This document shows positions 22,101 through 30,242 of a stretch of 64,000 nucleotides of DNA, piece by piece (position 1 is the stretch's first letter; each line of letters starts with the position of its first letter). The stretch covers positions 124,462,501 through 124,526,500 of the forward strand of contig CM075651.1 of the NCBI GenBank assembly GCA_037953625.1. Reading direction: 5' to 3'. A program made the position numbers and the translations under genes. Under the pieces are notes generated by a model that worked only from the letters and a program-made list of their open reading frames with translations, was not told the origin of the DNA and did no database searches. Source of the DNA: Crotalaria pallida. Taxonomy: Eukaryota > Streptophyta > Magnoliopsida > Fabales > Fabaceae.

Positions 22101-23492
22101 TCTTTGAATGGATGCTCTAGTTTCCTGTTGGAATTGGAGATTTTGCATGGTCATCTGTTTCATCAGCTCTTCCAATGAAGGCTGCTGCTCAGTACTAGGA
22201 GCTGGTGGTGCAGAATTAGCCTGTTGTTGTCTCTGTTGCTGGACTGGAGGAGGTGCATATGGTGGTCTAGAATTGTTCTGAAATTGAACCTGTGAAGGTT
22301 GCTGATGATCAGACCATCTCAGGTTGGGATGGTTCCTCCAACCAGGGTTGTATCTATTGGTAGAGAGATCAAAGTTCTGTGGCTGCTGGTTTCTACTGTT
22401 GAACATGTTGGCGGCATATGCCTCAGGTTGGTCAGCACCAGTCGTTGGTTGCTGCTGCACAGAAGGGCATGCATCTGTGGGGTGCTCAGCGGATGTGCAT
22501 ATGCCACATAATCTAGCAGGCAGGGACAACTTCTTCTGGTTGATGGCCAATTGAGTGACCAAAGTTGTAAGTGAATCTATCTTCTGTTCAAGCTTCTCAA
22601 CCTTACCAGAACTTGTGCCAACATCATTCACTCCTCTCACTATGATTGCATCGCTGTTGCCCCTTGCATGGAATTGTTGACAATTGGAAGCCATCTTCTC
22701 AATCTTGGCTCTGGCTTCTAAAGGTGTCATGTCTCCTAGGGCACCACCATTGGCAGCATCAAGCATGTTTCTCTCCATGAGGTTGAGACCTTCATAGAAA
22801 TATTGAATAAGCAGCTGCTCTGAGATCTGATGGTGGGGGCAGCTCGCACACAATCTCTTGAATCTCTCCCAATACTCATAGAGACTTTCTCCACTTTGTT
22901 GCCTGATGCCTGATATATCCTTTCGGATTGCTGTTGTTCTGCATGCAGGGAAGAATTTCTCCAAAAATGCCCTCTTCAGGTCATCCCAGACTGTGATAGA
23001 ACCAGGGGCCAGATCGTACAACCAATCCTTGGCTAGCCCCTCTAGGGAGTGTGGGAATGCCTTAAGACAAACATGATCCTCTTGCACATCATGTGGTTTC
23101 ATAGTAGCACAGACAATATGGAACTGCTTGAGATGTTTATGAGGATCCTCACCTGCAAGACCATTAAACTTGGGCAACAAATGAATTAGTCCAGACCTTA
23201 GCTCATACGGGTCATCGGGATACTGGATGCACAAATCTTCAATAGTGAAATCAGGTGCAGCCAGCTCCCTCAATGTCCTCTCACGTGGTGGAGGTTGAGC
23301 CATATTTTCAGAATAATCAGAATAAGAATCAGAATTTATAGGAATAGAAGAAAAAGAAGCAGACTCACTATGTAAAGACTCAATAGACTCACTACCTATG
23401 GACTGGTTCCTATTTTGTCTAACTAGTCTGTGATAAGTTCTATCAATTTCAGGGTTATATGGATGCAAGTAGCTTGGGTTGCCCCTAGTCAT
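19173..23492 (-). CDS. gag-pol: Gag-protease-RT polyprotein of element C, fused in frame to integrase C-terminus
   Basis: A single 1439-codon frame with no stop. Gag capsid domain about residues 100-215; zinc knuckle C-x2-C-x4-H-x4-C near residue 330; Gln/Pro-rich linker about 340-480; protease with L-D-L-G-A-S near 679; RT about 960-1200 with the F-M-D-D box near 1151. RNase H begins but stops near residue 1290. From there the frame jumps to the last part of integrase (A-Y-W-A-V-K...), the basic G-P-F-V C-domain and the normal P-I-F-D-P-P end. Most of RNase H and the whole integrase core are deleted without losing frame; the junction is near 19606-19620. The start is the Met of M-T-R-G-N, shared with the copies at 36351 and 57706. 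It could supply gag, protease and possibly RT. Expression is unknown. Confidence 0.92.
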   Translation of the reverse strand: MTRGNPSYLHPYNPEIDRTYHRLVRQNRNQSIGSESIESLHSESASFSSIPINSDSYSDYSENMAQPPPRERTLRELAAPDFTIEDLCIQYPDDPYELRSGLIHLLPKFNGLAGEDPHKHLKQFHIVCATMKPHDVQEDHVCLKAFPHSLEGLAKDWLYDLAPGSITVWDDLKRAFLEKFFPACRTTAIRKDISGIRQQSGESLYEYWERFKRLCASCPHHQISEQLLIQYFYEGLNLMERNMLDAANGGALGDMTPLEARAKIEKMASNCQQFHARGNSDAIIVRGVNDVGTSSGKVEKLEQKIDSLTTLVTQLAINQKKLSLPARLCGICTSAEHPTDACPSVQQQPTTGADQPEAYAANMFNSRNQQPQNFDLSTNRYNPGWRNHPNLRWSDHQQPSQVQFQNNSRPPYAPPPVQQQRQQQANSAPPAPSTEQQPSLEELMKQMTMQNLQFQQETRASIQRQEASIQSLTNQMGQMATTINTMQSQNSNKLPSQTVINPNQNVNAISLRSGKQIVTPTPESDLNKDDLVSTNKKSQMVEESEHTSTRKSHPAQPSTSTTPFAAQQPPPIPLPFPPRWVTQSKKMEEIDKEILDTFRKVEVNIPLLDAIKQIPRYAKFLKDLCTHKRKLKGNERINMGRNVSALIGKPVPHIPEKCKDPRTFPVPCIIGNTKFENALLDLGASINVMPMSIFKSLSLGPLQPTGVVIHLANRSTAYPAGLIEDVLVRVEELIFPTDFYILDMEEDTSRSAVPIILGRPFLKTARTKIDVHAGTLSMEFDDSVVRFNIFDAMKHFSDDHFVFHVDLIDDLIDENVLDFLHDYDLPSFTSSFTCSACSDSEMCTACIEIDQFLNSATASVDSYDIDSDHANPISVLHESNSLVQVQAAESNSAAPLVPSVMQAPLLDLKPLPPHLKYAYLEAEQKLPVIISTSLSVDQEKQLLDVIRANKRAIGWTLADIPGISPSMCMHRILLEDGAKPVRQPQRRLNPQILDVVKKEVTKLLQAGIIYPISDSTWVSPVHVVPKKSGVTVVKNEKDELIPTRVQNSWRVCIDYRKLNQATRKDHFPLPFIDQMLERLAGKSHYCFLDGFSGYFQICIAPEDQHKTTFTCPFGTFAYRKMPFGLCNAPGTFQRCMMSIFNDLLEHCIEVFMDDFSVYGSSFDACLDSLSKVLNRCIETNLVLNFEKCHFMVEQGIVLGHIISHKGIEVDPAKLHVISHLPYPSCVREVRSFLGHAGFYRRFIQNFSKIALPLSNLLQKDTTFECGDQCKKAFDELKRALTTTPIIQPPDWTLPSEHRAYWAVKQCNLALDQAGEERKLQLSELDEVRLEAYENSKFYKEKTKKLHDSSICRKEFLVRQKVLLYNSRLGLMSGKLRSKWIGPFVVTQVFPYGTVEIKSESTNKSFKVNGHRLKPFLTTPSLDDAPVEEASLVDPIFDPP

Positions 23493-24195
23493 GTACTGAA
23501 CAGAACACCATTAAGCATAGCAAACTGTCACTAATATAAATGACCAAAATAGGCAACAAAATTTTTTATTTTTTTAAAATTTTTTCTATATTTTTTTCAG
23601 CACCCTAAAATCATGAAAACATACCACAAAAAGTTTGAGGACAAAATTCAAAAGGGAACAAAGTCAAACAATTAAATCAGAGACCAAAAACTAAGAAAAT
23701 AAAACTTGTAAAATAAAAAAGAAATAGTAAAACGGCTTTTTCAGGATCCAGACGAAGGAATTTTCTAACAAAGTGAGAAAAATCAGATTATTCAGAAAAT
23801 TCCCTTCGATTTGATATAAAATTCGTCAAATTCCGAGTTACGGGTCAAAAGTTGCGACGATTTGAAGAAAGTGCTGCTAAAACTTGGAAAATTTTTCTGG
23901 AACTCACAACCAGTGATGATCTGAGTGATCGTGGTGCCTCAAAACCTTTTTATATGATAAAATTAGTGTGGATATAAATTTTCGTGGAAAAATTCCACCC
24001 ACAACTATGTGAACTAGCAACCACAGAATCAATCAAATACACTAATTGCAACAAAATAGCAAAACAGCAAACAATGCAACTTCAACCGGTTATCAGAATT
24101 GACTACTAGACCCTAAATCAGACACGACACACTATAATAACTATATTAACTACGACACTAACTAACTACTAATGACCTTTGGCAAGAACCGATAT
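23493..24195 (-). other. 5' leader of element C
   Basis: About 700 bases of untranslated leader between primer site and gag start, AT-rich, including a T-rich stretch near 23560-23600. No ORF worth naming. Confidence 0.85.
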
Positions 24196-24213
24196 TCCCC
24201 GGCAACGGCGCCA
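24196..24213 (-). other. Primer binding site of element C (tRNA-Asp)
   Basis: On the element strand TGGCGCCGTTGCCGGGGA, an 18-base complement to the 3' end of plant tRNA-Asp, four bases inside the 5' LTR. This primer is characteristic of Athila/Calypso elements. Confidence 0.95.
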
Positions 24214-24217
24214 AATT

Positions 24218-25336
24218 TGATCGAGGCCGTACCCGATACAAATAAAAACAGTTTAAGTATAGTACTAGGAAGTGACTCCTAGGTCGTCTCCCAAGGAATA
24301 TCTTATCAAGCAAAAGGTCGAACACATAGTATGCATAGAAAACAGGGGGGTTTTTTTTGTATTGAATATTGAATAATTGAAATCAAAACAGAATTAAATC
24401 AAAACGAAGAAACAGATAAGGAAAAGCAGATAAACCCCTTTGGCTCGTGTTCACAACTCTATCATCGGTCACAAAAGATCAATTTCTTTCCTCTTCACTG
24501 TCCAACTCGTGAGAATTAAATACTAAGCGAAAATTCAATTCTCACCCCAAAACCCAAACCTCTAATTAAGCATTAAAAGCCAAAGCATGGAGTTTTTATG
24601 AGTTTGCATAAATTAAGCATTCATACACATGGATTATCTCTATAGAATGGAACTAAGCGAACCATAACATATCAATAAGCATGAAAACAGTGAATAAAAA
24701 CGAAATAGCATTAAGAATAAAACCTCAAGAGTATGTGATACATTACCAAAGGGATTTAACCTAAGAGTTTAGCCTTCCATGAAGAAAAATACCAAAAACG
24801 TGTAGAAAAGGAAAAGAGAGAAACCCTAGCAGCCACCACAAGCTTGGAGAGCAAAACTAAGCCTTCTCTATGAGAGAGAATGTAAAAAACGTGAATGGAA
24901 GGTCTCCCAAGGGTTTACACGAATTTGGCTTTTAAATCACAAAACGGGCCTAAATCATGGGCTCAAATCCTAAGGAAAGCTTAATCTCTAAATTAAATCT
25001 AAAAAATATCTTATAGATAAAATCTAAATCTTAAAAGATATAACTAAATCTCAACTAATCCTAAAGATAGATTACAATCTTCACTTCATCATATATCTTC
25101 TCTTCCAAAATTAAATCTTCACTCCCAAAATGTCCAAAAAACCCTTGTGCCAAATATGACCTGAAAATAGAAATAGAATTAATTAGGCTAAATAATCCCA
25201 AATTAAACAATATTCAGAATATTAGTCCAATAAACTCTAAATCACTAAATCAAGCTAAACAATGTCAAATAGGCAACAAGTATCAATAATAGGAGTAAAA
25301 TAATGCAAGGAAAAATGGGAAATAAAATGCTCATCA
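24218..25336 (-). repeat. 5' LTR of element C
   Basis: 1119 bp, about seven differences from 16573-17691. It ends one base before the GGAAT target duplication. Confidence 0.96.
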
Positions 25337-25708
25337 GGAATGTTACATAAAGCTTGCCCTAAAGGACGTAAAGAGTAATGCTAGAAGGATTCTAGAAGAT
25401 AATGTTTTGATGATTACAAACAAGATTCAAAGTTTCAAGTATCAAGCTTCAAGGTTAAAATCAAGGCTCAAGCTTCTTGTTCAAGTTTAGTATAGCCTGG
25501 CCCATAGGAAATTTGTAAGGTAATGAATTTTTATTACAAGTGTCTAATGGCCAAAATTAGTTTTTCATGTTAAGGAGAAGAAAAGAACTTTTTATGAAAA
25601 ATGTTTTAATTGCAAAATGTGTTTTCATGAAAATCTGTTTTTATATCTTAGTTTTGGTGAAAATACTTGATGTTACAAAACTCTGAATATTTTTATGTAT
25701 GCAAGAAG

Positions 25709-26130
25709 GAGTAATCAATTACTTGCTTGAGATAATCGATTAACTTTGTTGCATCATACAAAAATCAGAGAGCTTGTAATCGATTAAGTGAACTTTGCTA
25801 ATGCATTACTTTCTTATGAGAGTAATCGATTACCTGACTCAAGTAATCGATTAAAATTGTTGCATCATATATTTTCCTAAGACAAAGTAATCGATTATTG
25901 CTTTGTAATAATCTATTACATGATGTTGCATCATTCAATTAACAGAGGCTCAGTAATCGATTATTTGATGAGTAGTAATCGATTAAATGAGTTGCAACAT
26001 ATATTTAACAGGGGTGATGTAATCGATTAACTATTATTGGTCTAATCGATTACTTGTTTTTTAAAAGAATTTAAAAGTTTCTATTTTTGAAGGAATAATC
26101 GATTACCTTCAGAAAGTAATCGATTACTTC
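25709..26130. repeat. Array of AATCGATTA palindromes in LTR E
   Basis: Roughly thirteen copies of TAATCGATTA, usually preceded by G and followed by A/C, spaced 20-45 bases. Two are decayed (AATCAATTA, AATCTATTA). The stretches between copies share 'ttgcatcat' words, so the array arose at least partly by local duplication. Confidence 0.85.
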
Positions 26131-27412
26131 AGTTTTTATTGAAAAACTTGTCAGAATCATTTTGATTTATTTCCTGATTTGTTTTTATATATAAGATTTT
26201 GATTTATTCGAAAATGATTTTAAATTTGAATTATTTCCTTTTTTTAAGAATCAAATCTTTGATTTATTGTTTAAATCTTTTTTTATTTGGTTTTGATTTT
26301 AAAACTTAAATTATTTTATTTCCAAAATCGTTTTTGATTTGATTCTGATTCTATTTTCAAATTCAAAATTTGAATTTCAAATATTTTCAAATCTTTATTT
26401 TTATTTCTTAAATCTTTAAGATTTGGTTTTTGATTTTAAACATGTGTTAATTGTTGTTTTAATAAAAGGGATTTGAATCAAGTTGCTAAGGGACTCCTGA
26501 TAACTCTTTTGAAAAACTTCTTCACGTTCTTCTCTTCTTCTCTTCTCCTTCAACCAGTTCTTAAACTTTGATATTATTTCTTGAAGAGAAAAATTATTTT
26601 GGCCATAGTACTTGTGATTTAAATTCAACACCACTAGAGCTTTATTGTTGTATTTGTGTTGATTAGAACACACCATTGTTAGAGAGCCTTATATTGTTGT
26701 ATCCGCACTATTAAGAGTGCATCATAGTTGTTGTACCCAACTCATATCATAACCGTGTTGTAAAGGGGTGTGTGACCCTTAGTGACTAGGGAGTGAATCT
26801 CCTAGTGCGAACGTGCGGCGTTCGTATTTGTAGGGTGAGGAACCCTTGTGTATTGGGTAGTGCTATACGAACGGTGGGGCACCTAGTAGTTAGGCTATCT
26901 GGTTGTTGTTGAGGTCCCTAGCGAAAGGAGGTTCCTAGTAGCTTGCGGGGCGCTCTGGTTGTATTCGGGGACGCGGGGGCGTCTTTGGAATATTAGTGAA
27001 AAGCTCAAGCGGATCGCTTGGGGACTGGATGTAGGCTGGTTTGCCGAACCAGGATAAAATCTCCAGTGCAATCTCTTCTATCTCTCATCTCTTTATTTTC
27101 GTTATTGTTGCATGTGCGTAAGTGTTATATTTATTCTTCTACAACGTAACGATTATTATTAATTTAATTATTTTAAATTAATCAACGCGCGTTAGACTTT
27201 TCGTTGTTATATTATTGTTTATCTTCGCGCGTAATATTAATTGTTGTTATTATTGTTTGCTTCCGCTTGCATAATCGTTTTTATCGTTTTTAAGAGTTTT
27301 CCTCTGCAAAGTATATCTGATTTACTAAAAACGTTTTAAAGCGATTATTTTCCAATGTTTTTATAAACACCCAATTCACCCCCTTCTTGGGTGACGGCTG
27401 CCAATCCTAACA

Positions 27413-27688
27413 TAACCAAATTCGGTGAAACACTTGCACAGACCCTAGGAGGTCTATAAACCAAATAATACACTGTAAAGACACACTTGTCAGAGAGTTG
27501 AAAAGCAATGCACAGAAACCTGATAATTATGTGATTAAGAAATACCTGGGAAATGCTTCAGTTGTGCTGAGGTCACTGACAACTCTTTTTGCATCCACAT
27601 TCCATGCCTTAATGCACCCATCTGATGTACCTATTAGAAACTTTTACAAGGAAGAACAACTTAATTACTTGAATTGACAATCTCATTT
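27413..27688 (-). other. Segment between solo LTR E and element D, with a WD40 exon
   Basis: About 276 bases of pre-insertion DNA, continuous with the sequence left of 6943 once the solo LTR is removed. It therefore lies only about 0.9 kb (insertions removed) from the CACTA Ulp1 exon and probably belongs to the CACTA element. It holds one convincing reverse-strand exon (27546-27640). Confidence 0.65.
27546..27640 (-). pseudogene. WD40-repeat exon, probably a captured gene fragment
   Basis: A 95-base reverse-strand exon with a pyrimidine-rich acceptor 'ttgtaaaag' on the right and donor CCCAG|gtattt on the left. It encodes about 31 residues including G-T-S-D-G-C-I-K-A-W-N-V, a textbook WD40 blade end (S-D-G-x-I-K-x-W), then D-A-K-R-V-V. 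A possible next acceptor (ctttacag) lies at 27473-27480, but the frame after it stops within a few codons. The position between a CACTA Ulp1 exon and a retrotransposon, in the same orientation as the CACTA genes, suggests a transduplicated host gene piece. It could instead be an exon of a disrupted host gene. I do not recognise the parent gene. Confidence 0.6.
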
Positions 27689-28429
27689 TGTAGTGTCCTA
27701 ACCACTATATGTCCTTAACCCTCTAAGTGCTCAAGATTATAGCAACCAGGAGGGTTCCTCTAAGGGTTTCCAAGTCTTACGAGCTGGGGGGCTTGTAGGG
27801 TCTGCCGACCGTATACGGACCCGAGTCTCACCAAAGGGTTCCTTTAAGGGCATCTTGTTCGGCTCACCTGTCATGAAAGTCCTTCGCTCGGACTCGTGGG
27901 ATCCGAGTATACGAGAGGGCCAGGCTCGGACTTGATGGAACCGAGCCTTACGATCGGTCCCCAATCCATCAGGCTCAGGACTTTCGGACCAAGACATACC
28001 GTCGAGACGTGGATAAGCTTAGGCTCGCTGAGGCCTCTTATCCCTTCAGCAAATATCTCCTAGATTCTCGCAACAGCCTAGATATGAGATCTTCAGCTGA
28101 TCCTATCCAGATTCTAGAAGTATAATCGTCCGGTATTATCTCACAGAATCCTGGTTCAGCACAACTCTGATACAGGGCCCAAAGGGCCCATATCAGCCTC
28201 CTCCAAACCCTATAAATAGCTCATCACAGCTAGGGTTTAAGGTAAGTACTCTCATCTCTAAGTTGACACTCTGCACACACAAGTTGACGAGGGAGATCCT
28301 GCTTTTCCCAACTGGAACTGCAGAAATACCATAAGTCATACATCAATACTTGATCCTCTCCTGGGCTCCTGGTTGCCATAATCTTGAGCACTTAGAGGGT
28401 TAACGACATATAGTGGTTAGGACACTACA
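27689..28429 (+). repeat. 5' LTR of Tat-lineage element D
   Basis: 741-bp LTR starting TGTAGTGTCC and ending GGACACTACA. Its first and last 64 bases are inverted repeats of each other (about 62 of 64 matching). A TATA box (TATAAATA) is at 28211-28218. The left flank CATTT (27684-27688) would be the target duplication; the partner LTR is not in the window. Confidence 0.88.
28211..28218 (+). promoter_or_regulatory. TATA box in LTR of element D
   Basis: TATAAATA preceded by a C-rich stretch, about 210 bases before the LTR end, in the right place for the U3/R boundary. Confidence 0.7.
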
Positions 28430-28431
28430 TT

Positions 28432-28449
28432 TGGCGCCGTCTGTGGGAA
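28432..28449 (+). other. Primer binding site of element D
   Basis: TGGCGCCGTCTGTGGGAA starts two bases after the LTR. It shares TGGCGCCG with the Athila tRNA-Asp site but then differs. This form is seen in Tat/Ogre-like elements and is usually ascribed to a tRNA-Arg; I could not check the tRNA. Confidence 0.8.
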
Positions 28450-28883
28450 GACGAATAACTAATATTCTCACATCCACTGTTTTCGTGGCAAACAACAACG
28501 TTAATGAAGGAGATCTCCGCCGTCACCTCCGTGGGAGGCCACCCAAAAACATAAGAGGAAATATCAGGGACAGGATCGCTCCGAGAGGGCCCCCATAAGG
28601 CAATCAGGCTCCTCCTGTTAACCCTCCACCTCCAGTTCCTCCTGAAAATCCCCTTCAGGTACAGGCTAATGACCCTCCCCTTATTGAAGGCGGCGAAGGA
28701 TGATCTAACTCTCACACTGTTCCTGATGGTCATGTTTCAGAGTGGCGTGATACTACAGATTCTGGACCACACGTATCTCGGAGGGCCCCTTCTGGATCAC
28801 GAACTGATGAGGCCCGTCGAGTAGAGCGTTCCGCTCGTCATGATCATTCCCGAGCCGATAGATCCCAAAGAGAAGTACCTCAC

Positions 28884-30242
28884 TTGACGAGGGGCCACTT
28901 CGGAACGCTTCAAGGTGGACCACGTTCCACTGAAACTGAGGGCAGGTCTTACATGACTACCTCTTCGGCTCGAAGGCGAGAAGAGTCAATCATGGAAATT
29001 TTAAGAACTCAGATTTCCTTGATCGAGAAACAGAATCAGGCTATTGCTTCTCTTCATCAGCAGCAAGGCATGGCAAGAACAGCCGAGCAAAGCCCTCGCG
29101 TGGCTTCCGGCAACCGAAGCAACCTTCCTCCTCCTCCATCTTTCAACCCGAGCGTAGTTCCCGAGCGTATTACCGGGGAACCTCATCCTGGGCATCCTTT
29201 CACAACAGATATCATGGCATACCAAACCCCACAGACTTATGTAGGACATCAAAATATTCCTCGCTATACCGGGACAACCGATCCGATGGACCATATTGCG
29301 GCCTACGAATCCTCCATGATGTTTTATGGAGGAGGGGACTTCATGAAATGCCGCGCTTTCTCAATGACTTTGGGCTCGGCGCCCTTGCGGTGGTTCAACT
29401 CCCTACCTGCAAATTTAATTCACTCTTGGGCTGAACTCAGAAGAACGTTCTTGAATAGGTACACTGCCAGCATGTCACAGCCAAAATCCGATCATTCATT
29501 AGCTGGAGTTGCACAGAGACCAGACGAGTCTCTATGAGACTACTTAGCTCGGTATCAACAAGAGGCTAGTGGCGTATCGGGTCTACAATCTGGAGTATCT
29601 GTTCTCTTGCTTACTCAAGGGTTACGAGACGGAGATTTTAAGGATTCTTTGATAGGAGAACCACCTAAGGATATGGCCGAGCTCAGGGAAAGGTCCAGGA
29701 AGTTTGTAAATTTGGAAGAGTTTCACAGAATCAGTACTGTGGCGCGTGGTAAGGAAGAGCGTCAAGAGCAACGTCCTCGGCAAAACGATCGGTTTCGAGA
29801 TGGTAGAGGGAGGAAAGATAAAAGAGAGAGAGAAAGAGGAGAAAAACTGCCTCCAAAAGGCAAATATGACGAATATACTCAGCTTACAGTACCAAGGAGT
29901 CAAATCCTTCGCGAGACTATGCACACCGAGATGTGCAATATTACTAGGCCTCTAGCTTTGAGAAACGTTACTCAGAAAGATAAGACCAAGTATTGTGACC
30001 ATCATGGTGGATGGGGACACACCACTGACCAGTGCACCATGTTAAAAGACTTGATTGAAGAAATGGCGAGGGACGGAAAACTCCAACAGTACATTGGGGA
30101 AGCAATGCGGAAGCGTACTAGGAGAAAAAGCCAGTCCCCACCCAAACCCGAGCAGAAACAAAGAAATAGGAGTCCCTCACCACCTGCGGGGGGAGCTTCT
30201 ACCCTACTATCCGAACAGGTAAGGGTCGAGAGGGTTTTTTGA
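28884..30242 (+). pseudogene. gag: Gag of element D
   Basis: Tat-type gag. The start used here is the Met at 28884, but similar coding extends up to about 28480, where the likely ancestral ATG reads GTG, and a TAA near 28597 interrupts it. Capsid-like region about 29200-29680 (M-D-H-I-A-A-Y-E, P-L-R-W-F-N-S-L). Basic Arg/Glu-rich region about 29750-29850. CCHC-like C-D-H-H-G-G-W-G-H-T-T-D-Q-C near 29995-30040. A TGA at 29535-29537 (probably from an arginine codon) interrupts it, and a T-run near 30235 shifts the frame at the gag/pol border. Confidence 0.88.

Larger units (their letters stand above)
16573..25336 (-). mobile_element. Athila/Calypso-type element C, internally deleted
   Basis: 8764-bp LTR element in minus orientation inside the right LTR of B, with a perfect target duplication GGAAT. 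3' LTR 16573-17691, 5' LTR 24218-25336 (both 1119 bp, about seven differences, 0.6%). Primer site 24196-24213 is complementary to tRNA-Asp. Polypurine tract 17692-17706. One unbroken frame (19173-23492) covers gag, protease and RT but lacks most of RNase H and integrase, so it cannot integrate by itself. It is the youngest LTR pair in the window. Confidence 0.96.
6958..25347 (+). mobile_element. Tekay/Del-type Ty3 chromovirus (element B)
   Basis: Complete LTR retrotransposon in + orientation: LTR 6958-9446, primer site 9449, gag-pol 9651-14053, polypurine tract 14076-14088, right LTR 14090-16572 continued at 25342-25347 after insertion of element C. Both LTRs are 2489 bases and have perfect 10-bp inverted ends TGTAACATCC/GGATGTTACA (left copy). 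The flanks TCAAG (6953-6957) and TAAAG (25348-25352) are a 5-bp target duplication with one change. I count about 51 LTR differences (2.0%). The coding region has at least four stops and three frame changes, so the copy is non-autonomous. The chromodomain-like tail and the domain order support Tekay/Del. Confidence 0.93.
14090..25347 (+). repeat. Right LTR of element B, interrupted by element C
   Basis: Pieces 14090-16572 and 25342-25347. The target duplication GGAAT of element C is at 16568-16572 and 25337-25341. Removing C restores a 2489-bp LTR identical in length to the left one. One of the AATCGATTA motifs is mutated (AATCTATTA near 14472). Confidence 0.93.
6944..27412 (+). mobile_element. 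SIRE-like copia solo LTR (element E), split by element B
   Basis: The LTR is in two pieces: 6944-6957 (starts TGTTGGAAG) and 25348-27412 (ends CCTAACA), about 2.07 kb when the insertion is set aside. It is flanked by a perfect 5-bp target duplication TAACC (6939-6943 and 27413-27417). No internal domain is left, so this is a solo LTR from LTR-LTR recombination. Inside are about a dozen AATCGATTA palindromes (25709-26130), a TATATATAA box near 26186, and a conserved tail 'ccaattcacccccttcttggg'. Assignment to copia/SIRE-like is by the look of the LTR start ('tgttttgatgatt' near 25403) and end, since no coding part remains. The orientation given assumes the TG...CA reading and the TATA box on the + strand. 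Confidence 0.75.

Noticed and set aside
25709..26130. CRISPR-like regular short repeats
   Set aside because: Repeat unit is only 9-10 bases, palindromic, irregularly spaced and decayed, inside an LTR of a plant genome; no CRISPR array.
28425..28733. 102-codon reverse ORF at the start of D gag
   Set aside because: Antisense to the primer site and gag leader, no similarity seen, overlaps known element structure.
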